Shown here piece after piece: positions 48,405 through 57,465 of a stretch of 64,000 nucleotides of DNA (the first letter of the stretch is position 1; every line of letters starts with the position of its first letter). The stretch comes from Nonomuraea rubra (GTDB lineage: Bacteria; Actinomycetota; Actinomycetes; Streptosporangiales; Streptosporangiaceae). The translations under genes and the position numbers were made by a program. The notes under the pieces were generated by a model that was not told the DNA's origin, made no database searches, and saw only the letters and a list, made by a program, of their open reading frames with translations. The stretch covers positions 6,431,001-6,495,000 of the forward strand of contig NZ_JACHMI010000001.1 of assembly GCF_014207985.1 (NCBI RefSeq), in the 5' to 3' direction.

Positions 48405-50468
48405 TCACGATCGGGGAAAGGGCTCCCCCTGGTGGTCGTCGGACACCTGGGCGGCGGTGACGGCGACGGTGGTGACGATGTCGGCCACGGTGGCGCCGCG
48501 GGACAGGTCGTTGACCGGTTTGCGCAGCCCTTGCAGCACCGGTCCGACCGCGACGGCTCCTGCGCTGCGCTGGACGCCCTTGTAGAGGTTGTTGCCGGTG
48601 TTGAGGTCGGGCACCACGAAGACGGTGGCGCGGCCGGCCACCGGGCTGCCGGGCATCTTGGCGCGGGCCACGGTGGGGTCGATCGCGGCGTCGTACTGGA
48701 TCGGGCCCTCCACCTGCAGGTCCGGGCGGCGCTCGCGGACCAGCTCGGTGGCGGCACGGACCTTGTCGACCTCGGCGCCGGTGCCCGAGGCGCCCGTCGA
48801 GTACGACAACATGGCGATCCGCGGCTCGACGCCGAACAGCGCGGCGGTGCCGGCGGAGGCGATCGCGATGTCGGCGAGCTGCCCGGCGGTCGGGTCGGGG
48901 TTGACCGCGCAGTCGCCGTAGACCAGCACCCGGTCGGCCAGGCACATGAAGAACACGCTGGACACCAGGCCCAGGCGCAGGATCTCGAACGCGGGCCTGA
49001 TCGTGTGCGCGGTGGTGTGCGCCGCGCCCGACACCATGCCGTCGGCCATCCCGGTGTGCACCATGAGCGTGCCGAAGTAGGAGACGTCGGTGACGGTGTC
49101 GCGGGCCAGCTCGACGTTCATGCCCTTGTGCGCGCGGGCGGCGGCGTACTCGCGGGCGAAGCGCTCGCGCAGCTCCGGGTCGAACGGGCTGAGCACCCGG
49201 GCGGCGTCCAGGTCGAGGCCGAGCTGGGCGGCCCGGACGCGGACGCGTTCCTCGTCGCCGAGCAGGGTGAGCTCGGCCACGCCGCGGCGCAGCAGGACGT
49301 CGGCGGCGCGCAGGATGCGCGGCTCCTCGCCCTCGGGCAGCACGATGTGCCTGCGCCGGGCGCGGGCCCGGTCCAGCAGCTCGTACTCGAACATGAGGGG
49401 CGTGACGACGTCGGTCTTGGCGATGTCGAGCCGCTCCAGAAGCAGGGCGCCGTCCACGTGCTCGGCGAACAGCCGCACCGCCGTGTCGGTCTTCCCGCCC
49501 GCCTCGGGCGTGAATCGGCCCTCCACCGCCGACAGGCGGGTCGCGGTGTCGAACGTGTCGTGGTCGGTGGCGATCACCGGCAGCGGGATCGCCATGCCGC
49601 GCAGCAGCCGTTCCACCGGGTCGGGCAGCTCCGTGCCGCCGGTGAGGATCACCGCCGACAGGGCGGGGAAGCCGGGTGAGGTGTGCGCCGCGATCAGGCC
49701 GGGCAGTAGCGCGGCGGCCCGGTCGGACGGGATGATCACCGCCGCGCCCTCGGTGAGCCGGTCCAGGATGCCGGGCAGCGACATCGCGCCCACCATCAGG
49801 GCGCTGGCCTCCCGCCCGAGCCCGTCGCGCTCACCCAGGAAGAACCGGCCGTCGCAGGCGTCCGCCAGGTCGGCCACCGTCGGCGCGCGCAGCGAGGGGG
49901 TCTCCGGCAGCACGAACACCGGTGCCGGATGCCCGATCGTGAGCGGCTCGGCCGCCCGGGTGACCACGACGGCGAGCTCGCGGGCGTGGTGGTGGGCCAG
50001 CTCCCTGGCCGACAGCTCGACCGCCGCGGCGACCTGCGCCGCCGTCCTGCCCCTGCCGCTCACCACGTTGACGACGGGCGTGCCCAGGTCGGCGGCCAGC
50101 CGGGCGTTGAACCCGAACTCCGTCGGCGCCCCTACGTCGGTGTAGTCGGTGCCGACCACCACCACCGCGTCGCACCGCCGGGCGAGCGCGCGGTAGCGGG
50201 CCACGACGTCCCCCGCGGCGCGGTCGGCGTCGGCGTGCACGTCGTCGTAGGTGACGCCCGCGTACGCCTCGTAGGGCAGGGCGAGCTGGAACCTGCCGCG
50301 GATGGTGTTGATCAGGGCGTCCTCGCGGCCCGCCCGCACCACCGGCCGGAACACCCCCACGGTCCCCACCTGCCGGGACAGCAGCGCGACCAGGCCCAGC
50401 GCGACGGTCCCCTTGTTGCTTCCCGCCTCACCCGCGGCGACGTACACAGCACGTGTCATGTCCCTCAT
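48405..50468 (-). CDS. pta: Phosphate acetyltransferase
   Basis: A 687-residue long-type Pta that interconverts acetyl-CoA and acetyl phosphate. It has an N-terminal AAA/BioD-like region (VYVAAGEAGSNKGTVALGLV), a DRTGG domain (about 210-320) and the C-terminal catalytic PTA_PTB domain from about 365 (HIVLPEGEEPRILRAADVLL, MVHTGMADGMVSGAAHTTAH, LSYSTGASGTGAEVDKVRAA, DLNTGNNLYKGVQRSAGAVA). ATG 50468, eight bases after GGAGG, is preferred. It is divergent from ackA with a 62-base gap, whereas the two genes are usually collinear, so both may respond to one regulator in this short region. Confidence 0.95.
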   Translation of the reverse strand: MRDMTRAVYVAAGEAGSNKGTVALGLVALLSRQVGTVGVFRPVVRAGREDALINTIRGRFQLALPYEAYAGVTYDDVHADADRAAGDVVARYRALARRCDAVVVVGTDYTDVGAPTEFGFNARLAADLGTPVVNVVSGRGRTAAQVAAAVELSARELAHHHARELAVVVTRAAEPLTIGHPAPVFVLPETPSLRAPTVADLADACDGRFFLGERDGLGREASALMVGAMSLPGILDRLTEGAAVIIPSDRAAALLPGLIAAHTSPGFPALSAVILTGGTELPDPVERLLRGMAIPLPVIATDHDTFDTATRLSAVEGRFTPEAGGKTDTAVRLFAEHVDGALLLERLDIAKTDVVTPLMFEYELLDRARARRRHIVLPEGEEPRILRAADVLLRRGVAELTLLGDEERVRVRAAQLGLDLDAARVLSPFDPELRERFAREYAAARAHKGMNVELARDTVTDVSYFGTLMVHTGMADGMVSGAAHTTAHTIRPAFEILRLGLVSSVFFMCLADRVLVYGDCAVNPDPTAGQLADIAIASAGTAALFGVEPRIAMLSYSTGASGTGAEVDKVRAATELVRERRPDLQVEGPIQYDAAIDPTVARAKMPGSPVAGRATVFVVPDLNTGNNLYKGVQRSAGAVAVGPVLQGLRKPVNDLSRGATVADIVTTVAVTAAQVSDDHQGEPFPRS

Positions 50469-50530
50469 TGTTCTCGCCTCCGGCGGTCCTCTCATCAGCG
50501 GGAGGGCGGGCAGGGCCTAGGCTCGGGGGC

Positions 50531-51724
50531 ATGGCCGACCCCATTCTCGTCCTGAACACGGGCTCCTCCTCGATCAAGTACGAACTCGTGGACCCGCACA
50601 CCCGCGCGCGCTCGGCCAGGGGCCTCGTCGAACGCATCGGGCAGGAGCGGGGACGGCTGACGCACCGCAGCGGGGACGGGCCGCCGTACGTCCGTGACCG
50701 CGCCTTCCCCGACCACGGCGAGGGGCTGGCGGCGATGATGGAGGCGTTCGCGGCGGCCGGGCCCGAACTGGCCCCCGCCGCGGTGGGGCATCGGGTGGTG
50801 CACGGCGGCGACCGGTTCGCCGAGGCCGTGCTCATCGACGACTCGGTGATCGCCGCGATCGAGGAGCTGGCGCCGCTCGCCCCCTTGCACAACCCGGTCA
50901 ATCTCACCGGAATCCGGCTCGCCCGCAAGGTGTTCCCCGACGTGCCGCAGGTCGCCGTGTTCGACACCGCGTTCCATCGCACGCTGCCGCCGGAGGCGTA
51001 CACGTACGCGGTGCCGGGCGAGTGGCGTGAGCTGGGTGTGCGGCGTTTCGGCTTCCACGGCACGTCCTGCGCGTACGTCTCCCGCCGCGCCGCCGCGTTC
51101 CTCGGCCGGGACGCCGGGGAGCTCGACCTGATCGTGCTGCACCTGGGCAACGGCGCCAGCGCGACCGCGATCTCCGGCGGGCGCAGCGTCGACACCTCCA
51201 TGGGCATGACGCCGCTGGAGGGGCTGGTCATGGGCACCCGTTCGGGCGACGTGGACCCCGCGCTCGCCGGCTACCTGGCCCGTACGGGCGGCCTGGACGC
51301 CGAGCGGGTGGAGCAGGAGCTCAGCCACCGGGGCGGGCTGCTCGCGCTCGCCGGATCCAGCGACATGCGCGAGGTACGCGCCCGCTCCGGCGACGACGAA
51401 GCGGCCCGGCTGGCCCTGCGGATCTACACCAGGCGGATCCGCAAGTACGTCGGCGCCTACCACGCGCTGCTCGGCCGGCTGGACGCGATCGTGTTCACCG
51501 GCGGGGTGGGCGAGCACGACGCCGCCACCCGCGCCGAGTCGCTGGCCGGGCTGGAGCGGCTCGGCATCGCCGTGGACGCCGCGCTCAACTCGGCGGCCTC
51601 GGGCGGGGAGCGCGCGGTGTCCGCGCCGGGAGCCGAGGTGCCCGTCCTGGTCATCCCGACCGACGAGGAGTGGGAGATCGCCGCCCAGACCCTGGCCAGG
51701 CTGGACTCGCCTGCCGCCGGGTAG
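50531..51724 (+). CDS. ackA: Acetate kinase
   Basis: A 397-residue acetate kinase converting acetyl phosphate and ADP to acetate and ATP, or the reverse. The ASKHA motifs are clear: ILVLNTGSSSIKYELV at the start, GHRVVHGGDRFAEAV, FDTAFHRTLPPEAYTYAVP, RRFGFHGTSCAYVSRRA with the catalytic His, DLIVLHLGNGASATAISGG, VFTGGVGEHDAATRAESL. ATG 50531 was chosen; earlier codons fall in the divergent promoter region. Works with Pta encoded opposite. Together they provide acetate overflow or acetyl-phosphate, which can also phosphorylate response regulators such as the DevR-like protein next door. Confidence 0.95.
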   Translation: MADPILVLNTGSSSIKYELVDPHTRARSARGLVERIGQERGRLTHRSGDGPPYVRDRAFPDHGEGLAAMMEAFAAAGPELAPAAVGHRVVHGGDRFAEAVLIDDSVIAAIEELAPLAPLHNPVNLTGIRLARKVFPDVPQVAVFDTAFHRTLPPEAYTYAVPGEWRELGVRRFGFHGTSCAYVSRRAAAFLGRDAGELDLIVLHLGNGASATAISGGRSVDTSMGMTPLEGLVMGTRSGDVDPALAGYLARTGGLDAERVEQELSHRGGLLALAGSSDMREVRARSGDDEAARLALRIYTRRIRKYVGAYHALLGRLDAIVFTGGVGEHDAATRAESLAGLERLGIAVDAALNSAASGGERAVSAPGAEVPVLVIPTDEEWEIAAQTLARLDSPAAG

Positions 51725-51888
51725 GGGGCTGGCTCGGGTAGGGGCGCGGCGGGCATAGCATGGCTTGGTGGGGTCGTTGTGGCCGGTGTGCTGCTCACGA
51801 GGCGGGCACCGTTCCCGGTGATCATGGTTCGGTCGCCCTCGTGAGTCGCCCTGCGCCCGTCCTTTGATCCGCCCTGCCAGGAGTGTGC

Positions 51889-53139
51889 ATGAGCGTCCGC
51901 CTCACCGCCACGATGATCGACCAGGCGGCCGAGCGGTTGCGGCCGGTGGTCCGCCGTACCCCGCTGGAGCCGAACGAGCGGCTGTCCGGCCTGCTCGGCG
52001 GCCAGGTGCTGCTCAAGCGCGAGGACGCGCAGGTCTGCCGCTCCTACAAGGTGCGCGGCGCGTTCAACCTGATCGCCTCGCTCACGCAGGACGAACGGCG
52101 GCGCGGCGTGGTCTGCGCGAGCGCGGGCAACCACGGGCAGGGCGTCGCGTTCGCCTGCGCGCGCCTGGGGATCAGCGGCCGCGTGTACGTCCCGTCCACC
52201 ACGCCCCGGCAGAAGCGGGAGCGCATCGCGGCGCTCGGCGGCGACCGGGTGGAGATCGTGGTCGGCGGCGGCACCTACGACGAGGCGAGCGGCGCCGCGC
52301 ACGACGACAGCGAGCGCACCGGCGCGGTCTACGTGCACCCGTTCGACGACGTCAGGACGATGGCCGGGCAGGGCACGGTGGGCCTGGAGATCCTGGAGCA
52401 GTCCGGGGAGCTGCCGGGCACCGTGGTCGTCCCGGTCGGCGGTGGCGGGCTGATCAGCGGCCTGGCCGTCTGGCTGCGCGAGCACTCCCCCGCCACCCGC
52501 ATCGTCGGCGCCGAGCCGGCCGGGGCGGCCAGCATGCGTGCCGCGCTCGACCACGGCGGCCCGCTCGCGCTGCCCGAGCTCGACACGTTCGTCGACGGCG
52601 CCGCCGTCGGCCGGGTCGGCGAGGCCACGTTCCCCCTGGTCAAGGAGCTGGTCGACGAGGTCGTGGCGGTCGATGAGGGTGCGATCTGCACGGAGATGCT
52701 GGATCTGTACCAGACCGACGGCATCATCGCCGAGCCCGCCGGAGCCCTCGCGGGCGCGGCGGCCCGCGAGGTGCTGCCGTACGCCCCCGCGGGGCCGGTG
52801 GTGTGCGTGGTGTCGGGCGGGAACAACGACGTCAGCCGGTACAACGAGGTGCTGGAGCGCTCCCTCGTGCACATCGGGCTGCGGCACTACTTCCTGGTGA
52901 CCTTCCCGCAGCGCCCCGGCGCGCTGCGCCACTTCCTGGACGAGGTGCTGGGCGAGGGCCAGGACATCATCGCCTTCGAGTACATCAAGAAGAACAACCG
53001 CGAGACCGGCCCGGCGCTCGTCGGCATCGAGCTGGAGCGGGCGGGCGACCTCGACGATCTGCTGTTCAGGATGAAGGCGAGCCCGCTCACGGTCGAGCGC
53101 ATCCCGCCGGGCTCGCCGCTGTTCACGTTCATCCTCTGA
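51889..53139 (+). CDS. ilvA: Threonine ammonia-lyase (dehydratase)
   Basis: A 416-residue PLP enzyme that deaminates threonine to 2-oxobutanoate. The PLP Lys is in CRSYKVRGAFNLIAS, followed by SAGNHGQGVAFACARLGI, the glycine loop VPVGGGGLISGLA, and PAGALAGAAAREV with the Ser/Ala of the fold. The C-terminal ACT-like domain (YFLVTFPQRPGALRHFLDEV, DIIAFEYIKKNNRETGPALV) indicates the biosynthetic-type form with a single ACT-like repeat, typical of the short actinobacterial IlvA. ATG 51889 follows AGGAG. The gene stands alone. Together with ilvD at 36471, branched-chain amino-acid functions are represented but unlinked. Confidence 0.94.
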   Translation: MSVRLTATMIDQAAERLRPVVRRTPLEPNERLSGLLGGQVLLKREDAQVCRSYKVRGAFNLIASLTQDERRRGVVCASAGNHGQGVAFACARLGISGRVYVPSTTPRQKRERIAALGGDRVEIVVGGGTYDEASGAAHDDSERTGAVYVHPFDDVRTMAGQGTVGLEILEQSGELPGTVVVPVGGGGLISGLAVWLREHSPATRIVGAEPAGAASMRAALDHGGPLALPELDTFVDGAAVGRVGEATFPLVKELVDEVVAVDEGAICTEMLDLYQTDGIIAEPAGALAGAAAREVLPYAPAGPVVCVVSGGNNDVSRYNEVLERSLVHIGLRHYFLVTFPQRPGALRHFLDEVLGEGQDIIAFEYIKKNNRETGPALVGIELERAGDLDDLLFRMKASPLTVERIPPGSPLFTFIL

Positions 53140-53148
53140 ACGGCCCCG

Positions 53149-53994
53149 TCACGACCTGCGGCTGTAGAGCCGCAGCGCGATCGGGGCGAGCACGGCCGTC
53201 ATCGCGCCCGAGATGCCGAGGACGAGCGCGACGTCCCCGGTGTCCGGGGCGCCGTCGAGCAGGCCGCGTGCCGCCTCGACCAGGAGCGTCACCGGGTTGA
53301 CTGTCACGAACTCGCGTACCCAGCCCGGCATGGTCCCCGGCGGCGCGAACGCCGAGCTGACGAACGTCAGCGGGAAGAGGATCATGGTGGACGCCCCCAT
53401 GACGGCGGCGGGGGTGCGCACGGTGAGGCCGACGATCAGCCAGAGCCAGCTCAGCGCGAAGCAGAAGACCAGCAGCAGCGCCACGGCCCCGGCGAGGCCC
53501 CCGAGCCCGCCGGGCGCGCGGTAGCCGATCAGCGTCGCGATGCCGATCACGAACGCGGAGGCGATGCTGTAACGCAGCGTGTCGCCCAGCAGCGCGCCGA
53601 CCAGCGGCGCCGGCCGCCAGATCGGCTGCGAGCGGAAGCGGTCGAAGACGCCCTGCCCGAGGTCGGTGTTGAGGGTCACGGCCGTGTACATCGTCATGAA
53701 GACGATCGTCTGGGCGAGGATCCCGGGCAGGGCGTAGCGCAGGTACGCCTCCGGCGAGCCGATCATCGCGCCGCCGAACACGTACGTGAACATCAGCGTG
53801 AACATGATCGGGAACAGGGTGGCGTCGAGCAGCTGTTCCGGCACGTGCCTGATCTTCAGCAGGACCCGCCAGGCGAAGGCCAGCGTCGCGCCGAGCGGGC
53901 TCGCGCCCGTGTCCGGCGGTGGCGCGCCGGCGACGGCGGAGATCAGCCGGGTGTCGAGATCCGCCGGGCGTCCGGTCGTCTGGTCGATGGTCAC
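53149..53994 (-). CDS. ABC-2 type exporter permease (DrrB-like)
   Basis: A 281-residue permease with six membrane segments. The N-terminal cytoplasmic helix reads [20 protein letters not shown]; the following [20 protein letters not shown] and [12 protein letters not shown] are typical of DrrB/NodJ-type permeases. [19 protein letters not shown] and [14 protein letters not shown] are signature positions of daunorubicin-exporter-like proteins. GTG 53994 overlaps the ATPase stop by four bases. The pair forms a complete ABC-2 exporter likely for a lipophilic drug or lipid. Its stop is 10 bases from the convergent ilvA. Confidence 0.91.
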   Translation of the reverse strand: MTIDQTTGRPADLDTRLISAVAGAPPPDTGASPLGATLAFAWRVLLKIRHVPEQLLDATLFPIMFTLMFTYVFGGAMIGSPEAYLRYALPGILAQTIVFMTMYTAVTLNTDLGQGVFDRFRSQPIWRPAPLVGALLGDTLRYSIASAFVIGIATLIGYRAPGGLGGLAGAVALLLVFCFALSWLWLIVGLTVRTPAAVMGASTMILFPLTFVSSAFAPPGTMPGWVREFVTVNPVTLLVEAARGLLDGAPDTGDVALVLGISGAMTAVLAPIALRLYSRRS

Positions 53995-54959
53995 GTCGAG
54001 GCCTCCGCGTGGCCGGGCGCGGTGCCGTCGGCCGGTTTGCCGGTGAGCGCCAGGAACACCTCGTCGAGGCTCGGCTGGGCCAGCGCGTACTCGCCGAGGG
54101 CGAGCCCGCGTCCGGTAACGGCCGCCAGCGCGCTCGCGACCGCGGCCGGTTCGTCCACCCGCAGGGAGAGCGCGGCGGGATCCGGCTCCAGTACGGGGTC
54201 CGCGCCGAGCATCGCCCCCAGGAGGCGGGCGACCTCCGGCCGGTCGGCGCTGTCGCTCACCCGCACCCGCAGCGCCCCGGCGCCGACCAGGGACTTCAGC
54301 CGGCCGCTCGTGCCCTCGGCGATGACGCGGCCGTGATCGACGACGGCGATGCGGTCGGCGAGCTGGTCGGCCTCCTCCAGGTACTGCGTGGTGAGCAGGA
54401 CGGTGGTGCCGGCGCCGACGAGCGCCCGCACGCTCTGCCACACCTGGCCGCGGGTGCGCGGGTCCAGGCCGGTCGTCGGCTCGTCGAGCATCAGCAGGGC
54501 GGGGCGGACGACGAGCGAGCCGGCGATGTCCAGCCTGCGCCGCATGCCGCCGGAGTACGTCTTCACCTCCCGCCTGGCGGCCGGGCCCAGGTCGAAGGCC
54601 TCCAGCAGGTCGGTGGCGCGCCTCCTGGCCGCTCGGCCGCGGTGCCCGCGCAGGCGGGCGAGCAGGGTGAGGTTCTCCAGCCCGGTCAGGTCCTCGTCGA
54701 GGGAGGCGAACTGGCCGGTGAGCGCCACGCGGGCTCTGACCTGGGCCGCCTCGGTGGTGACGTCGTGGCCCAGCACGCGGGCGGTGCCGCCGTCGGGGCG
54801 GATCAGGGTGGCGATCATCCGGATCAGGGTGGTCTTGCCCGCCCCGTTCGGGCCGAGCACGGAGGAGACGCAACCGGCGGGCACGGCCAGGTCGACGCCG
54901 TCGACCGCCCGGTTGGCGCCGAAGACCTTGACCAGGCCGCGGGTCTCGATCGCCTTCAT
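53991..54959 (-). CDS. ABC-2 type exporter ATPase (DrrA-like)
   Basis: A 322-residue ATPase. Walker A is [19 protein letters not shown], the signature [16 protein letters not shown], Walker [17 protein letters not shown]. An extended C-terminal domain ([20 protein letters not shown]) is typical of DrrA, which couples to DrrB in anthracycline resistance. ATG 54959 begins [14 protein letters not shown]. It is followed by a coupled DrrB-like permease (4-base overlap). An AraC regulator gene lies 100 bases upstream on the same strand. The substrate is unknown, but self-resistance or natural-product export are usual roles. Confidence 0.93.
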   Translation of the reverse strand: MKAIETRGLVKVFGANRAVDGVDLAVPAGCVSSVLGPNGAGKTTLIRMIATLIRPDGGTARVLGHDVTTEAAQVRARVALTGQFASLDEDLTGLENLTLLARLRGHRGRAARRRATDLLEAFDLGPAARREVKTYSGGMRRRLDIAGSLVVRPALLMLDEPTTGLDPRTRGQVWQSVRALVGAGTTVLLTTQYLEEADQLADRIAVVDHGRVIAEGTSGRLKSLVGAGALRVRVSDSADRPEVARLLGAMLGADPVLEPDPAALSLRVDEPAAVASALAAVTGRGLALGEYALAQPSLDEVFLALTGKPADGTAPGHAEAST

Positions 54960-55061
54960 GCCGCGGCGCCTTGCCCGCGCGGCCGGGACGCCGGCCTCTC
55001 GATCGGTGATGTCATGCGGGCAGCGTGCCCCGGCATCACGGCCGCGGTCTTGAACGAATGT

Positions 55062-55907
55062 TCAGGCGGCGTGCGCCCGCGTCCAGGCGACGCTGTCGAC
55101 CGTCCACAGCGGGTCGGCGGCGATCGAGCCCGGGGTGCGGCCGGCGAACCGGAGCACCTCGCGATGCAGGTGCGACTGGTCGGCATAGCCGAGCTCCGCG
55201 GCGACCTCGGCGACCCCCGCAGAGGTGCCGAGCCGGCGAAGCGCCAGGTCGAACCGGACGATCGTGGCCGCCCGCTTCGGCGAGACACCGATCTGCGAGG
55301 TGAACCGGCTCCAGAACCGCGTGCGGCTCCAGCCGTACAGGCCGGGCAGGTCGCCGATCAGCACTCGCCCGCGGCTCGCCGTGATCCGCCGCCACGCGTC
55401 GGCCACCTCGGGATCGACGCGCGCCGGGGAACGGCGGCGCCGGGTGAGGGCGTCGCGGACCAGCGCGAACCGGTCGTCCCAGGACCGCGTCTCGATCAGC
55501 CGCGAACGCAGCCGGACGGCGTCGCGCCCCCAGATCGCGGCCAGGTCCAGCGGCGCGCCGTTGAGCTCGCGCGGCGCCACGCCGAGCAGGGCCTGCGCGG
55601 CCGTCGGATCCACCTGGAGCTCGACGCAGTCGATGGCGCTCCCCGCCACCCTGACGGCGGTCGGGGCGATGCCGGCGACGAGGCCGCCCTCGATGGCGCC
55701 GCTGCTGAACGGTTCGAGGCTGCCCGGGGTGCAGTCGATCACGATCGCGATCGCCGGACCGGGAGGGACGCGCTCCTCGAACGTCCCGCCGGAGCGATCG
55801 CGGAAGCCGGCCATCCTGACGCCGGGGACGGCGTGCGCCGCCGTGGCGGCCGCCACCTCCCAGCCGCCGTGGTGGCGCGGCTCCTGCCCGGGGTCGTCCG
55901 CTCCCAT
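55062..55907 (-). CDS. AraC family transcriptional regulator
   Basis: A 281-residue regulator with an N-terminal ligand region (AIVIDCTPGSLEPFSSGAIE, IDCVELQVDPTAAQALLGVA) and C-terminal AraC HTH (GDLPGLYGWSRTRFWSRFTS, VAEVAAELGYADQSHLHREV, LRFAGRTPGSIAADPLWTVD). It closely resembles the AraC protein at 38326 in length and sequence pattern, suggesting paralogues. ATG 55907 is preferred, but ATG 55919 is possible; neither has a strong ribosome site. It precedes the DrrAB-like genes on the same strand and is divergent from a second ABC exporter, with three 39-bp repeats between. Confidence 0.88.
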   Translation of the reverse strand: MGADDPGQEPRHHGGWEVAAATAAHAVPGVRMAGFRDRSGGTFEERVPPGPAIAIVIDCTPGSLEPFSSGAIEGGLVAGIAPTAVRVAGSAIDCVELQVDPTAAQALLGVAPRELNGAPLDLAAIWGRDAVRLRSRLIETRSWDDRFALVRDALTRRRRSPARVDPEVADAWRRITASRGRVLIGDLPGLYGWSRTRFWSRFTSQIGVSPKRAATIVRFDLALRRLGTSAGVAEVAAELGYADQSHLHREVLRFAGRTPGSIAADPLWTVDSVAWTRAHAA

Positions 55908-55921
55908 GCCCGCGAGCATAG

Positions 55922-56038
55922 CCCGTGCACCAGATCGGCCTCCCACCCAGCTGAGCCCAGCCCGTGCACCTGACCGGCCTCCTGCCCGACTGAGCCCAGC
56001 CCGTGAACCCGAGCGGCCTCCCTCCCGACTGTGCAAGG
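55922..56038. repeat. 39-bp tandem repeat, three diverged copies, between divergent genes
   Basis: Copies begin at 55922, 55961 and 56000 with CCCGTGCACC or CCCGTGAACC and contain CGGCCTCC and GACTGAGCCCAG. The second and third copies differ at several places from the first. The set fills most of the 154-base gap between the AraC gene and the ABC ATPase gene, so it could hold multiple copies of a regulator site. Confidence 0.85.
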
Positions 56039-56061
56039 TGACGGAAGGGACTGATGCGGAT

Positions 56062-56757
56062 ATGAAAGCTCTGGAAGCCGACAGGCTGGGCAAGCGGTAC
56101 CGCACGCGCTGGGCGCTGCGCGAGGCCACGTTCGAGCTGCCCGCCGGGGCGCGGTGCGCGCTGGTCGGGCCGAACGGTGCGGGCAAGACCACACTGCTGA
56201 ACCTGGTGACCGGGCTGCTGGCGCCCACCACCGGCGGCATCCGCGTGCTCGGCCGGCCGCTGGAGCTGTCCAGGGTGGCGTTCGTGGCGCAGGACAAGCC
56301 GCTGTACCGGCGGTGGAGTGTGGCCGACCTGCTGCGGTTCGGCGCCGCGACCAACCCCCGGTGGGACCGGCACGCCGCCACCTCGTTCCTGCACGCGTAC
56401 GACATCCCCGTCAGGGAGCGGGCGGATCGCCTGTCCGGCGGGCAGCGCACCCTGGTGGCGCTCGCCCTGGCCGCCGGCAAGCGGGCCGACCTGCTGGTGC
56501 TGGACGAGCCGCTGGCCGAGCTGGATCCGCTGGCGCGCCTCCAGGTGATGGACGTGGTGCGCGGCCTGGACGCCACCGTCCTGCTGTCGTCGCACATCCT
56601 CGCCGACCTGGCCGGGGTGTGCGATCACCTGATCCTGCTCGGCGCCGGCCGGGTCCGCTTGTGCGGCGCCTTCACCGACCTGCTGGCCTCCCGGCCGGCC
56701 ACCACCATGGAGGACCTCGTGCTCGACCACCTGCGCAACCCCGGACTCCCCCGGTGA
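56062..56757 (+). CDS. ABC transporter ATPase (short YtrB-like)
   Basis: A 231-residue ATPase. Walker A is [17 protein letters not shown], the signature RLSGGQRTLVALALA, Walker B LLVLDEPLAELDPLAR. An unusual KPLYRRWSVADLLRFGAATN segment precedes the signature, as in short ATPases of the YtrB/NatA-like group. ATG 56062 follows GGAAGGGA by eleven bases; a GTG at 56038 is an alternative. Its stop overlaps the permease GTG by four bases, making an operon of two. In many actinomycetes such a pair is preceded by a GntR regulator, absent here. Confidence 0.9.
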   Translation: MKALEADRLGKRYRTRWALREATFELPAGARCALVGPNGAGKTTLLNLVTGLLAPTTGGIRVLGRPLELSRVAFVAQDKPLYRRWSVADLLRFGAATNPRWDRHAATSFLHAYDIPVRERADRLSGGQRTLVALALAAGKRADLLVLDEPLAELDPLARLQVMDVVRGLDATVLLSSHILADLAGVCDHLILLGAGRVRLCGAFTDLLASRPATTMEDLVLDHLRNPGLPR

Positions 56758-57392
56758 AGGGGCCGCTCTGGGTGGCCTGGCGGGGGCAGCGCGCGCAGGC
56801 CGCCGCGATCGCCGCGGTCGTGCTGATGTACGCCCTGGCCTGCGTCGTGGAGCGGGCGGAGCCGGGCCTGTCCGGGCTCACCCGGCAACTGGCCGGGCTG
56901 CTGCCGGGGGCGGTCTGCCTGGTGTGGGGCGCGCCGCTGATCTCCCGCGAGTTCGAGACCGGCACGTACAAGCTCGCCTGGACGCAGAGCCTCACGCGCG
57001 GGCGCTGGCTGGCCGCGGTGGTGGCCGTCCCGATCGCCGGGGCCTCGGCCGCGGCGGCGGTGACGGCCGCGCTGCCGGCCTGGGTGCTGCCACCCGCGGG
57101 GGGCGATCCGATGGCCTGGCCGTACTACGAGAGCCACGGCCCGGTGCCGTTCGCCAGAGTGCTGTTCGCCCTGATGCTCGGGATCGCGCTCGGGGCCGTG
57201 ACCAGGCACACCCGCATCGCCATGCCGCTGTCCCTCCTGCTGGCCGGCCTCGGCCAGCTCGCGGGGCGGGCGCTGCGGGACCGGCTCGACCTGGCCTACT
57301 GGCCGGCGCAGTGGGTCGAGACGGCCGCCCATCTCGTCCTCACGCTGCTCCTGGCCGGCGTCGCGTTGCTGGCGATCCGGAGGCGCGCCTGA
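56754..57392 (+). CDS. ABC-2 family transporter permease
   Basis: A 212-residue membrane protein with about five or six hydrophobic segments (AQAAAIAAVVLMYALACVV, LLPGAVCLVWGAPLISREFE, AAVVAVPIAGASAAAAVTAA, LMLGIALGAVTRHTRIAMPL, LVLTLLLAGVALLAI). The ISREFETGTYKLAWTQSLTR stretch is characteristic of permeases in GntR-linked ABC-2 systems. GTG 56754 overlaps the ATPase stop (GTGA). Function: export of an unknown compound or an envelope-stress transporter. The next gene, asnB, is independent. Confidence 0.87.
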   Translation: MKGPLWVAWRGQRAQAAAIAAVVLMYALACVVERAEPGLSGLTRQLAGLLPGAVCLVWGAPLISREFETGTYKLAWTQSLTRGRWLAAVVAVPIAGASAAAAVTAALPAWVLPPAGGDPMAWPYYESHGPVPFARVLFALMLGIALGAVTRHTRIAMPLSLLLAGLGQLAGRALRDRLDLAYWPAQWVETAAHLVLTLLLAGVALLAIRRRA

Positions 57393-57465
57393 ATGTTCAC
57401 CCCCGTTGGAGATCGATCTACCCGGCAGCGGGCACGACTACGGGTCTCGGAACGGGGGAACCGAC

